Shown: positions 31,619-40,632, numbered from the stretch's first letter. The stretch is DNA of 64,000 bases from Thiobacillus denitrificans (GCA_002343685.1 DDRS01000031.1:62001-126000), one strand, 5' to 3'. Numbers and translations are program-made. The notes: generated from the letters alone by a model not told the origin.

Positions 31619-32304
31619 GCGCCGTTCCGTGCCAGGCTGTAGCCGAGGCCGCGATGGGTGCGGATGAGGTCGCTGTCTGGCGCGGCCGCTGCGACCTTGG
31701 CGCGCAGGGCCTTGATGTGCGTGTCGACCGAGCGTTCCAGACTGGCCTCGGCCAGGCCGGCAGCGTCCATCAGCTCGGCCCGGCTAAACACCTTCTCGGG
31801 GCGCGCCGCCATGGCTTTCAACATCAGGTATTCAGTGCGGCTTAGATCAAGCGCCTGGCCTCCGCAGACGATGCGCGCGCGTTCGTCGTCTACTCGGATG
31901 AAGGCCGTTGCTGCAGTGGTATTCGCTTTGGCGACACCATTCCGGCTGCGCCGCAGAATGGTCTTCACCCGCGCCGCCAGTTCCCGTGGGCTGAAAGGCT
32001 TGAGCACATAATCGTCGGCGCCGATCTCCAGGCCCACCACCCGGTCGATTTCGTCGGACCGGGCAGTGAGGAAGATTACAGGAATATCGGAAAACCCACG
32101 CAAGGAACGGCACACGTCAAAACCGTTTCCATCCGGCAACCCAACATCCAGGATGGCTAGATCGAAGCCCCCAGCTGTCAGCAGGGCAAGGCCCTCGGCC
32201 GCAAGCGTCACGTGGTGACAGTCCATGTTCTCGCGCGCCAAGGCGAGGATCACGTTGTCGGCGATTGGCCTATCGTCTTCTACTAGAAGAATGGTAGCAG
32301 TCAT
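31615..32304 (-). CDS. creB: response regulator CreB
   Basis: 229-residue OmpR-type regulator. The receiver domain has LLVEDDRPIADN, the phosphoacceptor Asp in LAILDVGLPDGNGF, LTARSDE and LKPFSPREL; a winged-helix DNA-binding domain follows (LDLSRTEYLMLKAMAARPEK; SLERSVDTHIKALRAKV; RTHRGLGYSL). The ATG at 32304 is used because the extra N-terminus of a longer frame is not receiver-like. It should control creD and, if the shared repeat is genuine, the exosortase operon too. Confidence 0.95.
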   Translation of the reverse strand: MTATILLVEDDRPIADNVILALARENMDCHHVTLAAEGLALLTAGGFDLAILDVGLPDGNGFDVCRSLRGFSDIPVIFLTARSDEIDRVVGLEIGADDYVLKPFSPRELAARVKTILRRSRNGVAKANTTAATAFIRVDDERARIVCGGQALDLSRTEYLMLKAMAARPEKVFSRAELMDAAGLAEASLERSVDTHIKALRAKVAAAAPDSDLIRTHRGLGYSLARNGA

Positions 32305-32345
32305 GAGATTTGCACAAAGATGGAGCATGCGCAGTTTAGTCGAGG

Positions 32346-32492
32346 ACGGTCGTACCCTGCGAGCAGGGCAGCGAACTTGACCTCGACGTCGCCATCCGCG
32401 CACTATCTCGGCACGCGCACCGCCGACAAGAAACTGATGCTCATCCTCACCGATGGCAGGCCGTCCGACGTCGATACCCACGACGAACGTCT
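32346..32492 (+). pseudogene. remnant of a NorD/CbbO-type VWA protein gene
   Basis: Two adjoining plus-strand frames carry family text: VVPCEQGSELDLDVAIRAL (32346-32405) and, from 32401 in another frame, HYLGTRTADKKLMLILTDGR then PSDVDTHDERL. These match two separate parts of NorD/CbbO VWA proteins (the ELDLDAAI segment and the KLLLLLTDGEP.DID MIDAS-side segment), now joined by a deletion. Neither a start nor the rest of the gene is present. Confidence 0.6.
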
Positions 32493-32515
32493 GCCGGAAC
32501 GTCTGCCGCCATTGT

Positions 32516-33235
32516 TCATGGCGCTGTCAAAGTAGGCTTTCCGTCCCCGCCGCGCTTCCGGTCAGCCGGCAACCGAAGCAGGCCATAAACCAGCAATCCG
32601 GCCAGCGGAATCCCGGCAGACCACAGCGCGTGCATCATGTCGATGCCGTTTCGCCCACTCAGCCAGGCATTCAGCAGGGGCACGAACAGGGTGACGCCGA
32701 GGTAGATCGCCGGCGCGGCGAGCGCGGTTCCGGTTCGCCGGAGTTGTAGCAGCAAGGCGCCGAAGTAGACGCCGATGCCGATCAGCCGGTGGCTGTCTGC
32801 GTCCGGCAATCCCGCGAGCTCCGCCAGATCGTCCTGGCCGTAACCGATCAGGACGATGCGTGCGGCGTTGGCCAGCAGGGCCGTCAGCCAGGCGGCGGCG
32901 AAGGCGCCCAGCGCGAGCGTCGGACCGAATGGCCGCGTACGCCAGCGCCACAGCCAGCCCAGCCACGAGGCGATCAGGAAATTGCCGCCGGCGCAGGCTT
33001 TGACGATGATCAGGGCGCGGCCGGCGTCCAGCCATTCGCCGCCCGCCACCGGTGCGAAGGCGAACAGGCCGGTGGCGTTGAGCAGCCCGGCCAGCGGCCG
33101 GAGCAGCCATTGCAGTTGCGCCGCCGTGGCTGCCGAATAACCGGCCTTGAGCGCCAGGGCCAGCAGCAGGACCAAGCCCCAGTCGCGCCAGCCGAATACG
33201 CGACCGGGCAGCCCTGACGTTTCAGCGCTTGTCAT
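32516..33235 (-). CDS. exosortase family protein
   Basis: 239-residue membrane transpeptidase-like protein with about seven TM helices. The presumed catalytic residues are in place: Cys in IVKACAGGNFLIASW, Arg in LLANAARIVLIGYG and His in SHRLIGIGVYFG. Exosortases cut C-terminal PEP-CTERM-type sorting signals and anchor or release proteins at the envelope. It overlaps by 14 bp a VIT/VWA gene whose product ends in a VPEP-type signal, so the two look like a dedicated pair. Subfamily may be XrtK-like; not certain. Confidence 0.82.
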   Translation of the reverse strand: MTSAETSGLPGRVFGWRDWGLVLLLALALKAGYSAATAAQLQWLLRPLAGLLNATGLFAFAPVAGGEWLDAGRALIIVKACAGGNFLIASWLGWLWRWRTRPFGPTLALGAFAAAWLTALLANAARIVLIGYGQDDLAELAGLPDADSHRLIGIGVYFGALLLQLRRTGTALAAPAIYLGVTLFVPLLNAWLSGRNGIDMMHALWSAGIPLAGLLVYGLLRLPADRKRGGDGKPTLTAP

Positions 33236-35225
33236 GGCCGCGCGCCCGCATCAGACGTTCGCCGCCGAACAGGCCGCCCAGCAGGAGCATCAACCAGCCC
33301 AGTTCCGGCTCTGGCACCGGCTGCGCCAGCGCCAGTTCCGACACGCCCTGGGGCAACGGCAGGGGCTGCTTCACGTCGGTCGCGTCGGCGCCCGGGTTGA
33401 CCACGGTTTCGTCGACCGCGACGAAGGAGGTGTACCGGGTCAGCAACGCGTAGCGCAGACCGAGATCGACGATGGCGTTGCGGTTGAGTTCGACGTTCCC
33501 GCCCTGCATGTCGGACAGGCGCATCAGCCGTTGCCGTGCCCACAGGATGGGCAGAAGTTCGGCCTGATTGCGGCTGCCTTCGCCGGCCAGCGGCAGACTC
33601 GCGTGGTAGTCGCCCGTGGCGGCGGTGCCAGTCAGCACGAGTTTGGCACGGGGCTCGGCGTTGCGGTACTTGCCGAACACCACGATGGGACGCTCGGCCA
33701 GCATCACCGGGATGTCGGCCGGTTCCATGTCGTACAACTCGACGCCCTTGCCCTGCAGCCGGATGTTGCCGAGTACCGGCGACTCGACATAGCGGCGGAA
33801 GCGATCGCCGACGCCGGCCACTTCGCTCGGCCCGGTGATGACGAAGGGCTCACCCTCGCCGGCGTGGGCCATGCTCTCGATCAGGTAGCGGTTCACCGAC
33901 GAGCCGATGCCGAAGGCGAACAGATTGGTCGCGTTCAGGTTCTGCCGGATCAGATCGTAGGCCGCGCGCTCGGCGCTGATGTAGCCGTCGGTGATGACAA
34001 CGATGCTGCGCGCGGTATCGGGTGTGCGCGGCATGTCGAAAGCCTTCTCCAAAGCGGGCACCAGCTCGGTTCCGCCGCCGCCTTCGTAGGCCTTCATCAT
34101 GTCCATGGCGCGTTGCAAATTGGCCGGTGTAGCCCGCAAGGGCGACGACGACAACACGGTGGAGCCGCCCGAGAAAAACAGGATGTTGAAACTTTCATCC
34201 GGGCGCAGCTTGCCCAGCAGCTCGCGCATCACCTCGCGCGCGGTGTCGAGCGGAAAGCCGTGCATCGAGCCGGACACATCCACCACGAACAGGTATTCGC
34301 GTTTCATCACCTGCGCCGCTTCAACATGCTTGGGCGGCTGAGCCATCATCAGGAAATAGTGCTCGCCGTTCCATTCGTAAGTCATCAGCCCCGAGTTGAT
34401 CCGGTCACCCTGCAGGCGAAAGCGCAGGATGAAGTCGCGATTGCCGGCGTCACGTTCGGACGGGTCGAGCCCGACTTCCACGCGCTTGTCGTCGATCCAG
34501 TTAGTGGCGATCTTGTGCTGCACCGAGCGCATGTCGCTGACCGGAATCGGGCTGGCGAGATGCACCCGGATGCCGGTCTCGATGCGCGCCGGATTGCCGC
34601 CGTCGGACTTGTCCTTTGCGTAGGGGTTGGCCATCCACACCGCATCCGGTGCCGCCCGCACCGGGTCGCCGCCGTAACGCGGGCCGACCACCGTCGGGTA
34701 CACCAGTTCGTACACGCCCTGGTCCGGCACCAGCAGCTCGCTGTATTGCAGCGTCAGCTCCACCTCGTCGCCCGGCATGATGTTGGCGACATCCATCATG
34801 AATACATTGGGACGCTTCTGGTCGAGCAGGGCGGCATGCTTGCCCGCCTGCTTCGCGGCCTCGAATATTTTCTTCGCCTCTTCCTTCTCCTTGATCTTCG
34901 CCCGGATGGTGCGCTGGCCGATCTTCATCGTCAGCCCCTGCACCGCGGCGCGGGTCGAGCCGGGAAACACGTAGCGCGCGTTGATCGGCCGCGTACCTGC
35001 GTTGCCATAGCGCTGCGTCACGGTCACCCGCGCGATGGGCCCATCGATGACGATATCGGCTCGGCTCGACTTCAACGGCAGACGGTCGGCGGCCGGATCG
35101 CCGTCCGGAATCCACAAACGCGGCGCAAGGCTGCGATCGCAATCGCCGCAGTGGTCCTCGGCAAAGGCATACGCAGCGGCAAAGAACAGCACACAGGCAA
35201 GCAGAAAAAACAGACCCCGTTTCAT
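33222..35225 (-). CDS. VIT and VWA domain protein with C-terminal sorting signal
   Basis: 667-residue exported protein: signal peptide (RGLFFLLACVLFFAAAYAFA), an N-terminal VIT domain (VTVTQRYGNAGTRPINARYV; FPGSTRAAVQGLTMKIGQRT), a VWA domain with the MIDAS motif FVVDVSGSMHGFPLD, and a C-terminal tripartite signal: VPEPELGW, a hydrophobic stretch (LMLLLGGLFGG) and a basic tail (ERLMRARGHDKR). This is a PEP-CTERM-like tag, presumably recognised by the neighbouring exosortase. VIT/VWA proteins often act in adhesion or scaffolding; the exact role is unknown. Confidence 0.92.
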   Translation of the reverse strand: MKRGLFFLLACVLFFAAAYAFAEDHCGDCDRSLAPRLWIPDGDPAADRLPLKSSRADIVIDGPIARVTVTQRYGNAGTRPINARYVFPGSTRAAVQGLTMKIGQRTIRAKIKEKEEAKKIFEAAKQAGKHAALLDQKRPNVFMMDVANIMPGDEVELTLQYSELLVPDQGVYELVYPTVVGPRYGGDPVRAAPDAVWMANPYAKDKSDGGNPARIETGIRVHLASPIPVSDMRSVQHKIATNWIDDKRVEVGLDPSERDAGNRDFILRFRLQGDRINSGLMTYEWNGEHYFLMMAQPPKHVEAAQVMKREYLFVVDVSGSMHGFPLDTAREVMRELLGKLRPDESFNILFFSGGSTVLSSSPLRATPANLQRAMDMMKAYEGGGGTELVPALEKAFDMPRTPDTARSIVVITDGYISAERAAYDLIRQNLNATNLFAFGIGSSVNRYLIESMAHAGEGEPFVITGPSEVAGVGDRFRRYVESPVLGNIRLQGKGVELYDMEPADIPVMLAERPIVVFGKYRNAEPRAKLVLTGTAATGDYHASLPLAGEGSRNQAELLPILWARQRLMRLSDMQGGNVELNRNAIVDLGLRYALLTRYTSFVAVDETVVNPGADATDVKQPLPLPQGVSELALAQPVPEPELGWLMLLLGGLFGGERLMRARGHDKR

Positions 35226-35642
35226 GGCGACACCTCTTGTTGGTTGAAGATGCGGCCAGAGTAGGAAACGGGTGTGGGGGCTTTATGTGGTGGGTGTGGG
35301 GATTAGGTGTGGATTGCGAGTGCTCAGCCTTGCTTGGACAGGGCGGGTTCCGCCTATGGGATCACAGGCTGGAATTGCCCGGTTGCTGCTGGTCGAGCAG
35401 ATTCGAAACCAGGTTGGTTTTGACCCCAAGCCGCCGCTCAGCGAGTTAGTCACTGATGCCCGGTGTTCGACCTTTGCTGACGGTGACGTTGACTCATTTA
35501 AATGACTGGTGTCGCGCAGGTTGCGGACGTTGGCACAGCAATCAACGTAAATGGCGATTCCCGTCAGGACGGCCGAACAAGTCCCGAGGCTGAACTGCAG
35601 TATGAGTGCTTCTAAGCTAACCGGCAGCAACCCTGCAGCCAC
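35226..35642 (-). promoter_or_regulatory. region upstream of the VIT/VWA-exosortase operon
   Basis: 417 bp between speD and the VIT/VWA gene. GTGTGG words lie at 35272, 35294 and 35307, with ATGTGG at 35285. The 19-mer at 35294-35312 (GTGTGGGGATTAGGTGTGG) matches 14 of 19 positions with 30145-30163 upstream of creD. No gene is supported in the remainder and no clear terminator was seen for speD. Confidence 0.45.
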
Positions 35643-35996
35643 TCAATTATCATGGCCACGTCGAATTTCACTTACGTTCACGTGCTTGGGGCTTAGCCCG
35701 CTTTTTAGAACCTTGAGCGCTGGCGCGGCATCCCTGTCTCCGCACAGGAAGATGTCCAGTGCGATGAAATCATGTTCCGGCCAAGTGTGAAGGCTGATGT
35801 GAGATTCCGCCAAAATGGCCACGCCGGTTACGCCACCGGCATCGCCAAAACTGTGCAGGCGCACCTCCAGAACCCTGGCGCCGCAGGCTTCCGCCGCCTC
35901 TCGCAACAGAAACTCGACCTGATGCAGGTCGGTCGGCTGGTCCGCACCCCAGAAATCGATGAGCAGGTGCAGACCGGGGGCGTACTGTTTGTTCAT
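35643..35996 (-). CDS. speD: S-adenosylmethionine decarboxylase proenzyme
   Basis: 117-residue SpeD of the short bacterial/archaeal class. It self-cleaves before a Ser to form the pyruvoyl cofactor and makes decarboxylated SAM, the aminopropyl donor for spermidine. The cleavage site is ILAESHISLHTWPEH (Ser65), with the GDAGGVTG loop before it and IALDIFLCGD after. Length is normal. Its start overlaps the upstream membrane gene (ATGA), so it is the last gene of the SPFH/DUF4178/DUF350/spermidine synthase operon. Confidence 0.95.
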   Translation of the reverse strand: MNKQYAPGLHLLIDFWGADQPTDLHQVEFLLREAAEACGARVLEVRLHSFGDAGGVTGVAILAESHISLHTWPEHDFIALDIFLCGDRDAAPALKVLKSGLSPKHVNVSEIRRGHDN

Positions 35997-37093
35997 GTCT
36001 TAGTCGAATTCAAAAAGAGTATGGTCTTCCAGGGCGTGTTCGCCACACCCAAGCGCCAGATGTAGGCATCAAGTAGGTAGTGGGTGATCTGGGGCAGTGC
36101 CAGGAGTGGGACCAACCAAGTAAGTATTGCTGGGTTTTCTAATTCGGGCAGGTGGGCGAAGGCCGGAAAGAGCATCGAGTTTTCGCGCCATACCAAGCCG
36201 TCCCAGAGCCCCTCTTCCAGATAAGCAATGATGAATAGAGCGCCCAGATAGATCGGCACGACCTTCGGCTGAAAAAGGCGTGCCACCGGCAACAGGTAAT
36301 CGGTGCGTCGCTGATCATGCGCCTGCTGATTGCGGCCGTAGATCCAGATCAAGGCCATGTAGGGCACGCCGTGGGCGATAACGTTGGTAGCAGTGAAGGC
36401 CAAGTCGTTGTCGAATACCAGGATACCCACGTACCACGACAATGCTGTACCCAGCAGCATGAGGTTCTTCGGGAGGTTAAACCCGCCGCGACGCAACGCG
36501 AATACCACCTCCTTGGCGACGTAGGCGGCGAACATTGCCAGATAGGCCCAGCCAGTCACTACCGCCACGATCGGCGTGTCAAAGGCAAGGAAATCGCCCG
36601 GTACGAACCAGTCGAACTGGCGCGGCTGGCAATGCCAGGCGATCAAGGGATAGAGCGTGGCTGCGTAGATCAACACTTGGTCCAGGCGTCTGGCCCAAGC
36701 GGGGTCTGCCTGTTCGGCACGCCGGTAGATCATCATGAAACCGTATTGCTGGCGCACGAAATGGAATGCTGCCAGATAGGCCAGAGTGCGCCAGAACAAC
36801 ATGTCCCCGAGCCTGTACAAGACTACCCCCAAGACGAAGCCCAGCAGTGGCGTCAACACATATAGCGCCTGTCGTGCGCGGAGCTCGCCTCGATCCAGGT
36901 AGGTGCGGAATAACGTACTCCAGACGTGGCCCACGTCCACCCCAACGATGAGGAGCAACCACAACAGCGGCGGCATCTCTGCGATGGCCCGGACCGAATC
37001 GCCCAGAGTCAGCACCACCGCCGTGACCAGGAATGCTGGAGCCAAGATGAAGGTCGAGTCTAGGCCGGCAGAATGGACCCAAGGTTGTTTCAT
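35993..37093 (-). CDS. polytopic membrane protein of the polyamine cluster
   Basis: 366-residue inner membrane protein with about 10 hydrophobic segments: FILAPAFLVTAVVLTLGDSV, PPLLWLLLIVGVDVGHVW, LTPLLGFVLGVVLY and others. It has scattered conserved-looking His and Tyr residues (FHFVRQQYGFMMIYRR; NVIAHGVPYMALIWIYG). The ATG at 37093 overlaps the end of the oxidoreductase gene; a longer upstream frame is antisense-like and rejected. No family I can name with confidence; it may move or modify the product of the FAD enzyme. Confidence 0.8.
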   Translation of the reverse strand: MKQPWVHSAGLDSTFILAPAFLVTAVVLTLGDSVRAIAEMPPLLWLLLIVGVDVGHVWSTLFRTYLDRGELRARQALYVLTPLLGFVLGVVLYRLGDMLFWRTLAYLAAFHFVRQQYGFMMIYRRAEQADPAWARRLDQVLIYAATLYPLIAWHCQPRQFDWFVPGDFLAFDTPIVAVVTGWAYLAMFAAYVAKEVVFALRRGGFNLPKNLMLLGTALSWYVGILVFDNDLAFTATNVIAHGVPYMALIWIYGRNQQAHDQRRTDYLLPVARLFQPKVVPIYLGALFIIAYLEEGLWDGLVWRENSMLFPAFAHLPELENPAILTWLVPLLALPQITHYLLDAYIWRLGVANTPWKTILFLNSTKT

Positions 37094-38691
37094 ACCCGTA
37101 GCCCCAGATGGTCGAGGACACCCTCGGCTGCCTTCACGCCGAAGGTGTAGGCCTCCTCGAAGATGGATATCCCGGCCATGTCCGAATGGGCAAAAAAAAT
37201 GGGAGGGTGTTGCCGAAGAGCCTGCTGGCGCGCCTCGCCCCAGATGAATCCTGGCCGGGGACGGATCATGGCATGGCCCCACAGCCTGAGGTCGATGCGC
37301 CGGATAGCGCCCTTCAGTTCTGGGTGCAGGTGCAGCACCTCGGTCTGGATTAGGTGTTTCCATTCCTCGGTGGAGCGTCCCAGGGCCTGTTGGCGGGCGG
37401 CGGCGGGTGGCAGGTGATCGAGGGGCCAGTACCAGGTGATGACTGTTTGTTTTGGCCGCATCGCCAAGCTTTGGTGGGTCGACACTACGTAGCCCAGCAT
37501 GGCACTGCCGTAGACCACGTTGTCCCAAGCCAAGTCGGCGCCAGGGCCGGAGGGCAGGTGGTCAAGGCTAAGGTTGGCGACCAGCCAAGGGGAATATTCG
37601 AACCCTTGGTCGTTGGTGGCAAAACGGCCACCATGCAAAAGCCGCTTGGCAACGAAGCGCGGCACCGCCAGAACAACGGCACGCGCCCGCACCCGGACGA
37701 CCCGGTTCTCGTCCGGCAGATAGAGATCGACAGTGGGCCGTTCGCCGTCTTTCACCCGGATAGCCAGGGCGCGGGTGCGGACATGGTCGGCGATGGCTGT
37801 TCGTAGCTTGTCCACCAGCCAGCCGTTGCCCGCTGCCCAAGTCAGCACAGTGTCGTGTTCCGCGTTGGAGGCACGGCCGTTGCGGGAGGCGAAGTAGTGG
37901 ATGCCGGCCCAGGCAGATACATGGTCGAGGCCGGCGCCGTAGTCGTCCCGGCAACTGTAATCCAGCAGCCAGCGCAGGTGCTCACCCTGATAGCCTTCCC
38001 GGTCGAGCCAGGCACGGAAGCTCAGGCGGTCTAGGGCACGCAGCTCGGGGTCGCCAGAACTGGTGTCGATGGGAATAGAAAAGGCACGCCGGCCATCCTT
38101 GCCCCTTAGGGCCTTGTAGGCTGCCATGTGGTCGAAGAAGCGCTGGTATTCGGCCCGTTCGTTGGCACCAACACCCAGCAATGGTACCAAGCCGTCCTGC
38201 CAGCGGCCGTGTAGGTAAAGGCGTTCATCCGGGTCGGCGCACAGCATGTAGTCGTCGTAGACGGGCAGTCCGGCCGGATCGTAGCCGGTGATCACGCCCA
38301 GCCGCTCGAAAAGCCGTCGAACCTCGACGGACTCCTTGGTGGGCAGTGGCACGTAGTGGGCACCCCAAGGATAGGCGGAAATGGCGTTCGCGCCGGAACG
38401 GGAGTTGCCGCCCACTTCTTCTTCCAGTTCCGCCAGCAGGAAATCGGCGCTGGCGTCGCGCAGGCGCAGGCCGGCTGCCAAGCCGGCAATGCCTCCGCCC
38501 ACCACCAGCACATCGGTAGTCAGGGTTTCGCTGGGGGCGGGAAAAGTGCCGCCGCGCAGGCGGTGGCCCAGTGCATGGTCGGCGCCTAGTAGCTCACCCG
38601 GCACGGTTTCTGGCGCGCGGTGGAGCCAGACACCTGCCGCGGCGGCTCCAGCCAGACCGGCGGCACTCGTTAGCCAATGGCGGCGGTTCAT
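37090..38691 (-). CDS. FAD-dependent amine-oxidase-like protein, Tat-type signal
   Basis: 533-residue flavoprotein. The N-terminus NRRHWLTSAAGLAGAAAAGV has a twin-arginine-like signal. The FAD site is TTDVLVVGGGIAGLAAGLRL with an acidic partner (LAELEEEVGGNSRSG), followed by the substrate region and a C-terminal FSD-type flavin loop (IFFAHSDMAGISIFEEAYTF). It is related to polyamine or phytoene-type flavin oxidases. Its location beside spermidine synthase and SpeD suggests oxidation of a polyamine or derivative in the periplasm; that is inference. Confidence 0.88.
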   Translation of the reverse strand: MNRRHWLTSAAGLAGAAAAGVWLHRAPETVPGELLGADHALGHRLRGGTFPAPSETLTTDVLVVGGGIAGLAAGLRLRDASADFLLAELEEEVGGNSRSGANAISAYPWGAHYVPLPTKESVEVRRLFERLGVITGYDPAGLPVYDDYMLCADPDERLYLHGRWQDGLVPLLGVGANERAEYQRFFDHMAAYKALRGKDGRRAFSIPIDTSSGDPELRALDRLSFRAWLDREGYQGEHLRWLLDYSCRDDYGAGLDHVSAWAGIHYFASRNGRASNAEHDTVLTWAAGNGWLVDKLRTAIADHVRTRALAIRVKDGERPTVDLYLPDENRVVRVRARAVVLAVPRFVAKRLLHGGRFATNDQGFEYSPWLVANLSLDHLPSGPGADLAWDNVVYGSAMLGYVVSTHQSLAMRPKQTVITWYWPLDHLPPAAARQQALGRSTEEWKHLIQTEVLHLHPELKGAIRRIDLRLWGHAMIRPRPGFIWGEARQQALRQHPPIFFAHSDMAGISIFEEAYTFGVKAAEGVLDHLGLRV

Positions 38692-38700
38692 GGCTGACCT

Positions 38701-40212
38701 CTACCAGGCATTCTGATAGGCCGACCATTCCTCGTCGAAATGGCGTACCAGTAACTGGTTGTCGAGACGCTGCACACCACCTTCCACATAGGCCATGTCG
38801 GCGGGGAAGTGCAGCATGTTGGCGGTTTCCTCGGCATTCACGAAGCGCAGCCCGGTGGGGTAGTGCCCGGGTGCCCTCCATGGCCGCTGGCCGGCTAGCA
38901 GGAAGCCCCATTCGCCGAAGGAGGGTACATAGGTATGGTAAGGCGTGACTTGGTAGCCCGCTGCCGCCAGGGTATCGGCGACGCACCAGTAGGTCTTGCG
39001 GGCCACCAGGGGTGAGGTGCTCTGCACCACGATGCGGCTTTCGGCTTTGAGGAGGTCGTGCAGGGCCCGGTAGAAGGTCAAGGAATACAGTTTGCCAATG
39101 GAATAGTTGGATGGGTCGGGCAGGTCGATCAAGACGGCGTCGAAGGCTGGTTCGCCCGCCGCCGCCGCGTCCCGCAGCCAGACAAAGGCGTCCCGATTGA
39201 CGATGTGCAGCTTGGGCGAGGCTAAGGCGTCGTGATTCAGGGCTGTGAGCAGCGGGTTGCTAGCGAACAGCTTGGTCATGGCCGGATCCAGATCCACCAT
39301 GACTACCTGTTGGACGCTGGTGTACTTCAGTATCTCCCGGAGCGCTAGGCCGTCACCGCCGCCAATGATCAGCACCCGCTTGGGTTGCGCAAGGGAGGCC
39401 ATCAGCGGATGCACGAGGGCCTCGTGGTAGCGGTATTCATCCAGGCTGGAGAATTGTAGGTTGCCGTTTAGGTAGAGGCGCAAGTCTTGGCCGGAGCGGG
39501 TCAGCACAATACGTTGGTAGGGGGTGGACTGGGCGTGGATGACCTTGCCCGGATAGGTGGCGGCCTCCGCCGTGCCGGTAATGTCCTCGGCGTGGATGAA
39601 GCCGGCCAGCAGGGCCAGCAGCACCGCTAAGGCTAGGCCGCGCTGGGGCCGGGCACCAGGAATATCCGGCCAAGTGAACAGCAGCCAGACTGCCACCATG
39701 ACGTTCAGCATGCCGAACAGGAAGCCGGTTTGGATTAGGCCCAGATGGGGCACCAACAGGAGCGGAAACAGAATGGAGGCGAACAGGGCGCCAGCGTAAT
39801 CGAAGGTGAACACACGGGAGACTAGGTCGCTGAACTCGAAGCGATCCTTAAGGATGCGCAGCAACAGGGGAATTTCGATGCCCACTAGGATGCCCACCGC
39901 CAGCACGTCAGCGTAGAGCACGATGCGGAACATCTCCACCCGCTCGAAGAGCAGGAACAACAATGCGGCCGAGCCGCCGCCCAAGGCTCCAACCAGGATT
40001 TCCACCTGGGCGAACACCCCAACCAGGTTGCGGCGGACATAGCGGGACAGCCACGAGCCGATACCCATAGCGGAGAGATAGGCACCGATGACAGTGGAGA
40101 ACTGGGTGACCGAGTCGCCCAGCAGGTAACTCGCCAGAGTTCCGGCGACCAACTCATACACCAGCCCGCAGGTGGCGATGACAAAGACCGAGACGAGTAG
40201 CAGCGGGGCCAA
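38701..40212 (-). CDS. membrane-bound spermidine synthase-like protein
   Basis: 503 residues: an N-terminal seven-helix membrane module (VFVIATCGLVYELVAGTLAS; FSTVIGAYLSAMGIGSWLSR) fused to a class I aminopropyltransferase domain (RVLIIGGGDGLALREILKYT; VMVDLDPAMTKLF; AVLIDLPDPSNYSIGKLYS). A TTG start at 40212 is used because no ATG fits the first helix. The enzyme would transfer an aminopropyl group from decarboxylated SAM (made by SpeD here) to an amine acceptor at the membrane. Confidence 0.9.
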   Translation of the reverse strand: MAPLLLVSVFVIATCGLVYELVAGTLASYLLGDSVTQFSTVIGAYLSAMGIGSWLSRYVRRNLVGVFAQVEILVGALGGGSAALLFLLFERVEMFRIVLYADVLAVGILVGIEIPLLLRILKDRFEFSDLVSRVFTFDYAGALFASILFPLLLVPHLGLIQTGFLFGMLNVMVAVWLLFTWPDIPGARPQRGLALAVLLALLAGFIHAEDITGTAEAATYPGKVIHAQSTPYQRIVLTRSGQDLRLYLNGNLQFSSLDEYRYHEALVHPLMASLAQPKRVLIIGGGDGLALREILKYTSVQQVVMVDLDPAMTKLFASNPLLTALNHDALASPKLHIVNRDAFVWLRDAAAAGEPAFDAVLIDLPDPSNYSIGKLYSLTFYRALHDLLKAESRIVVQSTSPLVARKTYWCVADTLAAAGYQVTPYHTYVPSFGEWGFLLAGQRPWRAPGHYPTGLRFVNAEETANMLHFPADMAYVEGGVQRLDNQLLVRHFDEEWSAYQNAW

Positions 40213-40249
40213 TGCCTAACCTATTTCGTTGGGGAGAAGGGGGGCGCCG

Positions 40250-40471
40250 TCAGCCATGCACGGCTGCACCGATAATGATAGCGATGCCCAGCATCACAGC
40301 ACCCAGGAACACTGCCAAGGCGATGTTCTGTTTCTCGGTGAGTTCCTGCCAGAGGTCGACTTTAGGCGTAAAGAATTCCAGGATGCCGAAGCAGAGGGCG
40401 AAGAAGCCCACCCCGACGGCGGAGAACAATACGGCGTTGAGGACAAATTTCCACTGGATCAGGTCTTCCAT
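40250..40471 (-). CDS. DUF350 family membrane protein
   Basis: 73-residue protein with two TM helices (FVLNAVLFSAVGVGFFALCF; IALAVFLGAVMLGIAIIIGA) separated by a short polar loop. It matches DUF350, a small membrane family that travels with DUF4178, SPFH and polyamine genes. The ATG at 40471 follows GGAG. Confidence 0.88.
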   Translation of the reverse strand: MEDLIQWKFVLNAVLFSAVGVGFFALCFGILEFFTPKVDLWQELTEKQNIALAVFLGAVMLGIAIIIGAAVHG

Positions 40472-40479
40472 GACGGCTC

Positions 40480-40632
40480 CTATTTGTGGCTAATCTGGCC
40501 GGTCGCAGATCGGGCGGCCGGGTCGCTGTTGTTGAAAAGGCTGGAAACCATGTAGCCCCGCGCGTTTGCCCAAGTCATGGCAAATACTAGGCAGACGGCG
40601 AGAAACTGGTAGAAGCGGGGCAGTTTACTCAT
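40480..40632 (-). CDS. small exported or membrane-anchored protein
   Basis: 50-residue frame: a hydrophobic N-terminus (LPRFYQFLAVCLVFAMTWANA) that reads as a signal or anchor, then a polar tail (YMVSSLFNNSDPAARSATG). The ATG at 40632 overlaps the end of the DUF4178 gene and the frame ends 9 bp before the DUF350 start, so the spacing is operonic. It has not been assigned to a family. Confidence 0.6.
   Translation of the reverse strand: MSKLPRFYQFLAVCLVFAMTWANARGYMVSSLFNNSDPAARSATGQISHK

Noticed and set aside
33147..35264. Open frame of 705 codons on the plus strand
   Set aside because: It is the antisense shadow of the VIT/VWA gene, with His/Arg-rich composition and no domain.
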